From Bacteroidetes bacterium OLB11 (GTDB lineage Bacteria > Bacteroidota > Bacteroidia > Chitinophagales > Chitinophagaceae), in assembly GCA_001567165.1 (NCBI GenBank), contig LNFQ01000016.1, forward strand, positions 1-38,650: a stretch of 38,650 bases of DNA. The letters are read 5' to 3'. The notes below the pieces were generated by a model. The model had not been told where the DNA came from and ran no database searches. It was given only the letters and a program-made list of their open reading frames with translations. Each line of letters opens with the position of its first letter. Within the stretch, counting starts at the first letter, position 1. Shown here one piece after another: positions 33,240-38,650 of this stretch. The translations under genes were made by a program, and so were the position numbers.

Positions 33240-33902
33240 ATGAAATCGAAAGAATTGCTGACTAATGATTTGCCCCGGTTATCACTAAATGATAGCGGGA
33301 ATAAGGCAATTCAGCTAATGAATGAATATAGAGTATTTCACTTACCCATCCTTTCTAGAAATGATTATATCGCTTTAATTTCTGAAGATGATATCCTCGA
33401 CTGGGACAAGCCAGAAGATTCGTTTTCTCATGCTGATTTTTTAAATTTTCGCCCCGCCATCAATGAACATTCGCATGTGTATGAATCACTCAAAATAATG
33501 AAAGATTTTTCACTATCCGTATTGCCAGTTGTAAATAATCAAGGTGAATATTTAGGAGCAATTCAACTCGAAAACATCATTCATTATTTAGCCGACGCCA
33601 ATGAAATAACCGAACCAGGAGCTATCTTAGTTTTGGAAATCGAACAAAAAAACTATGCCCTTTCTGAGATTGCAAGAATATGTGAGAGTAATAATGTGAC
33701 CATTTTAGGAACTTCAATCAAAACAATTGCAGACACAAGTTTGTTACACTTAACAATCAAAACGAACAAAACAGAAATTCAATATACCGTTGCCACTTTT
33801 GAAAGATACAGCTACAAAGTAGTTGGCATCTACAATGCAGAAAATTCTTTAGATGATTTGAATGATAATTTGAAACATTTATTCAACTATATCAATCTAT
33901 AA
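33240..33902 (+). CDS. CBS domain pair protein
   Basis: A protein of about 220 residues with two CBS motifs in the N-terminal half (residues about 1-120: FHLPILSRNDYIALISEDDILDW and SLSVLPVVNNQGEYLGAIQLENII). A C-terminal ACT-like domain follows (GAILVLEIEQKNYALSEIARICESNNVTILG). This layout suggests sensing of a nucleotide or amino acid. The ATG at 33240 is preferred over the TTG at 33228. It follows the alpha/beta hydrolase and converges on the LptF/G permease gene with a 14-base gap. Confidence 0.8.
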   Translation: MKSKELLTNDLPRLSLNDSGNKAIQLMNEYRVFHLPILSRNDYIALISEDDILDWDKPEDSFSHADFLNFRPAINEHSHVYESLKIMKDFSLSVLPVVNNQGEYLGAIQLENIIHYLADANEITEPGAILVLEIEQKNYALSEIARICESNNVTILGTSIKTIADTSLLHLTIKTNKTEIQYTVATFERYSYKVVGIYNAENSLDDLNDNLKHLFNYINL

Positions 33903-33916
33903 ATTTGAAGAAATTC

Positions 33917-34994
33917 CTACTTTGAATACCTTTTATAAATTACAATCGCTAATAAGCCAAAAAGAAAGTTTGGAATCCACACTGCAAGCAATGGAGGAAG
34001 ATTGCCTTTCAAAGAAAACATGGTCGAAAATTGCATAATAAGAATATAAAATGCACTAATCATTAAGCCCACAGCCAAATGAATTCCACTTCCTCCTCTT
34101 ACCTTTTGAGATGCGATGCAAGCCCCAATAATCGAAAGGACAAAAGCAGAAAAAGGTGCTGATGTTCGTCGATGATATTCGATTAAATATTCATTTAAAT
34201 TTTGGCTTCCTTTTTGTCTTTCTTTTTCTATATAATTTAAAATTTGAGGGCTAGTCATCATTTGCTTTGCTTCTCTTTTTTCAACCAAATCAGAAGGCTT
34301 AAAAGGAAAAGAACGCTCATAAATCGGCAATTTTTTCATCGTTTCATGAATGTCATCTAAATTTCGTACAATAGCTTCCGTCAAAATCCATTTCTTTTGA
34401 ACTGAATCATACTGACAACGATCAGCATTGATTTTTTCAACAATCATTTCATTTTTTAACTTCTCATAACTAAATCGAAATCCAGTTTTTGATTCCACAT
34501 TATAGCTTTGCATATAGATATATTCATCGGGTGAAATGCGAATATGAAAGTTATTATCCACCGCATAAAAATGCTCCCAAATGTATTTTTCTTCAAAAAT
34601 TAATCTTGACTTATTTGCTTGAGGAATCACAAAATGATTTGCAATCAACAAGATGGAAGAGATAATAGCAGACCCTATGATATACGGACGCATCAAGCGT
34701 TTGAAGCTCATCCCACTACTTAGCATCGCAATAATTTCAGAGCGATTTGCTAATCGAGATGTAAAAAAAATAACAGCTACAAAAATAAAAATTGGAAAAA
34801 GAAGTGCGAGAATATATGGAATGAAATTTTTAAAATAATTCAGTATTTGTAATATTGGTACTTTTCGATCAACGAAATCATTAATCTTTTCCGTAAAGTC
34901 AATGACGATGGCTATTAAAGAGAAAGCTCCTAACAGAAAAATAAAAGTTCCTAAGAAATTTTTTTAAGATGTATTTATCTATTTTGCTAAGCAT
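33917..34994 (-). CDS. LptF/LptG family permease of the lipopolysaccharide transporter (one extra base near start)
   Basis: An inner-membrane permease of the LptF/LptG family. With LptB it extracts lipopolysaccharide from the inner membrane. The visible frame from 34726 starts at MLSSGMSFKRLMRPYIIGSAI, but the family N-terminus lies upstream in frame, reading GTFIFLLGAFSLIAIVIDFTEKINDF and FTSRLANRSEIIAMLSSG. The ATG at 34994 (MLSKIDKYILKK) joins this if the A/T run at 34956-34965 loses one base. Corrected length is about 358 residues, as usual. The C-terminus has the typical final helices (APFSAFVLSIIGACIAS). Whether it is F or G is not clear. It is the last gene of a leftward run with miaA and cca. 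Confidence 0.85.
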
Positions 34995-35025
34995 CTGACC
35001 TGCAAACGTAATAAATATATTAGAA

Positions 35026-35913
35026 CTACAGTGAGCTGTGATTTATAATATTTTGAAAAATGGGTTCTATCCATTGAAAATGACCTTGATGTCTAAACCA
35101 ATTCATTTGTCTTTTTGCATAATTTCGTGTATGCTGTTTCAATTTATCTACTGCTTCATTGTATGAATATTTATTTTCAAAATAATCAAATAATTCTCTA
35201 TAACCTATTGTCTGCAGGGGTTTCAAATCTTTAAATGAGTAAAGTACTTTCGCCTCTTCCAACAAGCCCTCCTCCATCATGATATCCACTCGATTATTGA
35301 TTTGCTGATATAGTTTTTCTCTACTGACATCCAGTGCAAAAAATTGGATATTAAATTCTCGTTTTTGCACAGCCTTTTTTTGATATTCTAAAATAGAAAT
35401 TCCATTTGATTTTTTAAAAACTAAAGCCCTTATCAATCGATGGGGATTTTGAATTTCACTATTTTGAAAAAATTGAACATCATGCAATTTTATTTCATTT
35501 TGCAAATAAGTAATTCCTTTTTCTTTATATAAAGCGTGGACTTCTGCTTCAATTTGCTTATCCACTTCGGGCATTTCATCGATACCTTCACAAAGGGATT
35601 TGATATATAAACCGGTACCTCCCACACAAACGGCAATATCATTTTTTAAAAAAATTTCGTTCAACTTTTCTAATCCATATTTCTCATAAATACCGGCAGA
35701 CATTTGGTCATGAATACTATGAGAATTGATAAAATGATGCTTCACTTCTTCAAGCTGACTATGATGAGGTTTTGCCACTCCAATATTCAATTCTCTAAAG
35801 CATTGTCTGCTATCTGCTGATAAAATTTCTGTGTGGAAATATCGTGCAACTTCAATAGCCAAGCCTGTTTTACCACTTGCAGTGGGACCACCAATGACGA
35901 TGAGCGTTTTCAT
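35026..35913 (-). CDS. miaA: tRNA dimethylallyltransferase MiaA
   Basis: MiaA adds the dimethylallyl group to A37 of tRNAs reading UNN codons. The 295-residue protein has the P-loop GGPTASGKT (residues 8-16), the ILSADSRQCF segment with DSRQ, GGTGLYIKSLC, and the C-terminal RNYAKRQMNWFRHQGHFQW. All family segments and the length are normal. It starts nine bases after the pRiA4b ORF-3-like gene and 31 bases before the LptF/G gene. cca lies two genes upstream, which groups two tRNA-maturation genes. Confidence 0.95.
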   Translation of the reverse strand: MKTLIVIGGPTASGKTGLAIEVARYFHTEILSADSRQCFRELNIGVAKPHHSQLEEVKHHFINSHSIHDQMSAGIYEKYGLEKLNEIFLKNDIAVCVGGTGLYIKSLCEGIDEMPEVDKQIEAEVHALYKEKGITYLQNEIKLHDVQFFQNSEIQNPHRLIRALVFKKSNGISILEYQKKAVQKREFNIQFFALDVSREKLYQQINNRVDIMMEEGLLEEAKVLYSFKDLKPLQTIGYRELFDYFENKYSYNEAVDKLKQHTRNYAKRQMNWFRHQGHFQWIEPIFQNIINHSSL

Positions 35914-35922
35914 ACTGAAAAA

Positions 35923-36459
35923 TTATTCGTCTGTTTGCTCATTGTCAAATTCATCTATATCCTCATTATCAAAATCTTCATCGTCCGCTATAGATTCAAA
36001 TTGGTTTAAAATGTCCGATATTGGATCATTTTCAATTTTGACACCAAAATGAATTGGCGATATCCCTTCAGACTTAGTACATATTGGATATTGTGTTGTG
36101 TTGCTATCATTACTTGGATTGATAGTGATGATTTCAATAAAGAATTGCAAAGCTTTTGGATGAGCACAATCGTAAGTAAATGTTTGTTCTGGGTCTTGCA
36201 CTAAGGCACCAATAGGAGTTCTTTTCATACTTAAAGCAGGGGCATCTCTCAAATTTTTTTCAACAATAGATGAGAGTGTTTTTAAAATATGCCCACGTGA
36301 ATTAGTGACGTAAAAAAGAGCTTCCATATCAATAGGCAATTCAAAATATTTTTTGATTGCAGTATGAAACTCAAAAAAAGATTGGTTTGATTGAATTTCG
36401 ATATTTCGATAGATGCTTTCGTCTTCGTTCCAGCTAATTCTAAATTTCAAAAGTGGCAT
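35923..36459 (-). CDS. Plasmid pRiA4b ORF-3-like family protein (PF07929)
   Basis: A protein of 178 residues of the pRiA4b ORF-3 / IS1096 TnpR-like family. The core KFRISWNEDESIYRNIEIQSNQSFFEFHTAI and the beta-rich body TFTYDCAHPKALQFFIEIITI follow the pattern. The C-terminus is strongly acidic (residues about 150-178, such as DDEDFDNEDIDEFD). Despite the family name there is no sign of a mobile element here. It is a stable chromosomal gene next to miaA in Bacteroidota as far as I recall. Its function is unknown. The ATG at 36459 is preferred over the GTG at 36468. Confidence 0.7.
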   Translation of the reverse strand: MPLLKFRISWNEDESIYRNIEIQSNQSFFEFHTAIKKYFELPIDMEALFYVTNSRGHILKTLSSIVEKNLRDAPALSMKRTPIGALVQDPEQTFTYDCAHPKALQFFIEIITINPSNDSNTTQYPICTKSEGISPIHFGVKIENDPISDILNQFESIADDEDFDNEDIDEFDNEQTDE

Positions 36460-36491
36460 ATTAATCACAATTTTTTGATGAACTTGCGAAG

Positions 36492-37911
36492 TTAAGATAT
36501 TGGCTCCAAATTATGGCATTTCGCAAAGTCGAGCATAAAATGAAAAGCATCTTGATAAGTGTTTTTCACCTTTCCATCTAATATCGCTTCACGCACTGCA
36601 TCCTTAATAGTGCCGACCATTTTTGAAGGAGTAAGTCCAAAGGTTTGCATAATCAATTCACCAGAAATGGGAGGTTGCCAATTGCGAATATGGTCATTTT
36701 CTTCTACGATTCTCAATCGTTCTTTAACGAGTTCGTAATTTTCTTTATATCTAGAAACTTTTTCCAAATTTTTGGAAGTAATATCGGCATTGCACAAAGT
36801 AAGTAAATCATCTAAATCTTCTCCGGCATCAAATAATAAACGTCGAATTGCACTATCTGAAATATTATCTTTTGTGAGGCTGACTGGTCGGTGATGCAGA
36901 AACACTAATTTTTGAACATACTTCAAATGCTCATTCATTGGGAGTTTTAAAAATTTAAATATCCCCGGAATCATTTGACCACCTACCCATTCATGGTTGT
37001 GAAAAGTCCAACCAGTGCCAGTTTCAAACATTTTGGTAGCTGGCTTTCCAATATCATGAAGAAGGGCAGCCCATCTTAACCAAAGATTATTTGTATTTAA
37101 TGAAATATTGTCTAACACTTGCAGTGTGTGATAAAAATTATCTTTATGACCTTTCCCATCTATTATTTGCACACCAACTAAATCTACGAGATGAGGAAAA
37201 ATAAATGAGAGAATATTTGTTTTATAAAGGAGTTCAAACCCAATAGATGGTTTTTCGGTAAGTATGATCTTATTCAGTTCTTCTGCAATTCTTTCTTTGG
37301 TTATGATTTGAATTCTTTCTGCATTTTCTTTGATTGAAGCTAAGGTATTTTTTTCAATTTTAAAATGAAGTTGAGCTGCGAATCGAATAATTCTCATCAT
37401 CCTCAAAGGGTCATCACTAAAGGTTTTGCTAGGCTCTAAAGGTGTTTTCAATATCTTATCTTCCAAGTCTTGCAATCCATTGAAAGGGTCAAGAAGCTGT
37501 CCAAAATTATTTTTATTTAAGCTAATCGCTAAAGCGTTAATCGTGAGATCTCTTCGTTCTTGATCTTCTTGCAAAGTTCCTTGTTGTACAAAAGGATTTC
37601 TTGTATGCAATTCATAAGATTCTTTCCTTGCTCCGACAAATTCCACTTCAATTTGATCCACTTTAACATGTGCCGTTCCATAATTTTTAAATACAGATAC
37701 TTTGATGGCAGGGTTGAATGATATTGCAAATTGTTGAGCCAATTCGATACCATTTCCCACACATACAATATCAATATCTTTTGTCACTCTTTTCAGGATT
37801 TTATCTCTTACAAATCCACCAATAGCATAGGTTTCAAGCTGCATCTCTTCAGCAATATTTGAGATGGTTGTAAGCAATTTTTTTTTCTTGTTCAGTCAAA
37901 GGTATTTGCAT
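36492..37911 (-). CDS. cca: CCA tRNA nucleotidyltransferase with HD domain (one extra A near start)
   Basis: This polymerase adds or repairs the 3' CCA end of tRNA. The nucleotidyltransferase core has GGFVRDKIL and the metal-binding DxD in TKDIDIV. RRDLTINALA and the RNA-binding region follow. An HD-type domain is shown by LLHDIGKP. The visible frame begins at 37877, in the middle of the N-terminus. Reading the A run at 37878-37886 (minus strand) as eight bases extends it to the ATG at 37911 (MQIPLTEQEKKLLTTISNIAEEM), giving about 472 residues. It lies 22 bases after the OMP gene and 32 bases before the pRiA4b-like gene. Confidence 0.9.
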
Positions 37912-37933
37912 ATAAGTTAGATAAAATTACAAT

Positions 37934-38608
37934 TTAAAAAACATATAACATTCTTAAACTGACTAAATTATTATATTGTAAAGTTCTACCTGTTAGATAA
38001 TTGTTTTGGTTGCGGATGTTTGTCAAAGAATATTGCATTCTCAACCCTACTGCTAATCCTTTCCACACATGAGCACATGCATTTGCAACGCCCGCGATTT
38101 CATATTTTTTAAAAGGAAACCATTTTGCATCGCTTTCATACACAGCACCATTTCCATCAGTGTAGAGCTCTTTGCTGCTTCCTAAATAAGCAAAGGATAA
38201 GCCAAGTCCTAAATTATTTTTGTTTTTATCAATATAATTAATCAACAATGGCACCTCTGCATATTTCAAAAATATTTTATAATCGACCAACACTCCGCTT
38301 TGGTCATTCATCAATCGTGGCAATTGATTGATGCCTGCTCTTGAGCCTTTTTCGGTGTATAATAATTCCATACTAATAGCAGTCGGCTTGCTAATTTTTA
38401 AAAATAATATTGCCCCCAACTGAAGTCCTACTTTGTGATAACCAGCAAAATTATCGCCATCTACTTGACAAAAATTAGAACCCACCACTGCTCCTCCATA
38501 AAATAAGCGATCATTATCTTCATCATACTGCGCCTTTAATTCAAGTGTGCATAAAAAAGCAGATTGAAAAAGATTAATAAAAAGATAGATTTGATTTACT
38601 TTAGCCAT
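37934..38608 (-). CDS. Outer-membrane beta-barrel protein (porin family)
   Basis: A protein of 224 residues with an N-terminal hydrophobic segment (YLFINLFQSAFLCTLELKAQ) serving as signal peptide. A beta-barrel body follows with strand-like segments such as LFYGGAVVGSNFCQVDGDNFAGYHKVGLQLGAIL and RAGINQLPRLMNDQ. It ends in LRMLYVF, the typical Phe-terminated outer-membrane signature. It matches the PorT/OMP_b-brl type of small barrel but I cannot name its role. The ATG at 38608 has a TATATTTG -7 element 24 bases upstream on this strand (38632-38639). Confidence 0.7.
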   Translation of the reverse strand: MAKVNQIYLFINLFQSAFLCTLELKAQYDEDNDRLFYGGAVVGSNFCQVDGDNFAGYHKVGLQLGAILFLKISKPTAISMELLYTEKGSRAGINQLPRLMNDQSGVLVDYKIFLKYAEVPLLINYIDKNKNNLGLGLSFAYLGSSKELYTDGNGAVYESDAKWFPFKKYEIAGVANACAHVWKGLAVGLRMQYSLTNIRNQNNYLTGRTLQYNNLVSLRMLYVF

Positions 38609-38650
38609 TGAAAATTTTATTCCTTTTTTTGCAAATATATGAGTAATACC

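Overview
This window is a piece of a low-GC chromosome from a member of the Bacteroidota, probably near the Chitinophagia/Sphingobacteriia. The evidence is a type IX secretion C-terminal sorting domain at the left edge, the gliding/T9SS lipoprotein GldJ, a large Bacteroidota-type LepB, an M16 peptidase of about 980 residues, a GH3-beta-lactamase fusion, YtxJ, KAS/ACP/LpxL-type genes of the flexirubin kind, and promoters of the Bacteroidota type (TTTG ... TAnnTTTG). No rRNA, tRNA, CRISPR array or intact mobile element was seen. Most of the window is ordinary chromosome.

Layout. 0-1.2 kb: the 3' end of a secreted protein, a strong terminator and a decayed IS remnant. 1.2-5.2 kb: CoA-binding protein, MsbA-type ABC exporter, rbfA and lepB. 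5.2-8.6 kb: a GH3-beta-lactamase fusion gene broken by base-count errors. 8.8-15.7 kb: outer-membrane protein, folB, lipoproteins, two different saccharopine dehydrogenase-family genes, ytxJ and a broken O-antigen ligase-like gene. 15.7-18.7 kb: a promoter followed by a U32 tRNA-hydroxylation-type protein, a single-cluster ferredoxin and a tryptophanase. 18.7-21.1 kb: a KAS-ACP-acyltransferase operon. 21.1-27.5 kb: gldJ, a DUF2461 protein, an unknown secreted protein and a split M16 peptidase. 27.5-33.9 kb: membrane zinc peptidase, radA, comF, universal stress protein, two tandem RlpA-like proteins, an alpha/beta hydrolase and a CBS protein. 33.9-38.6 kb: a leftward run of OMP, cca, a pRiA4b ORF-3-like gene, miaA and an LptF/G permease.

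The most striking feature is not a gene. At least a dozen genes carry single-base length differences in runs of A or T, usually one base too many in a run of 6-9. In each case the family sequence continues intact in the neighbouring frame. Some sets cancel out: three extra bases in the ABC exporter, three extra plus three missing in the GH3-beta-lactamase gene, and one missing plus one extra in the stress protein. The hidden-frame sequence is well conserved, so the changes are either very recent, sequencing/assembly errors (the most likely reading), or bypassed by slippage. Allowing for them recovers two small lipoprotein genes and the correct N-termini of YtxJ, LptF/G and the CCA-adding enzyme.

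Functionally the window mixes envelope and secretion genes (lepB, gldJ, LptF/G, RlpA, ABC exporter, OMPs), RNA maturation (rbfA, U32 protein, cca, miaA), DNA uptake and repair (radA, comF), amino-acid metabolism (saccharopine dehydrogenases, tryptophanase) and one possible polyene-lipid module.
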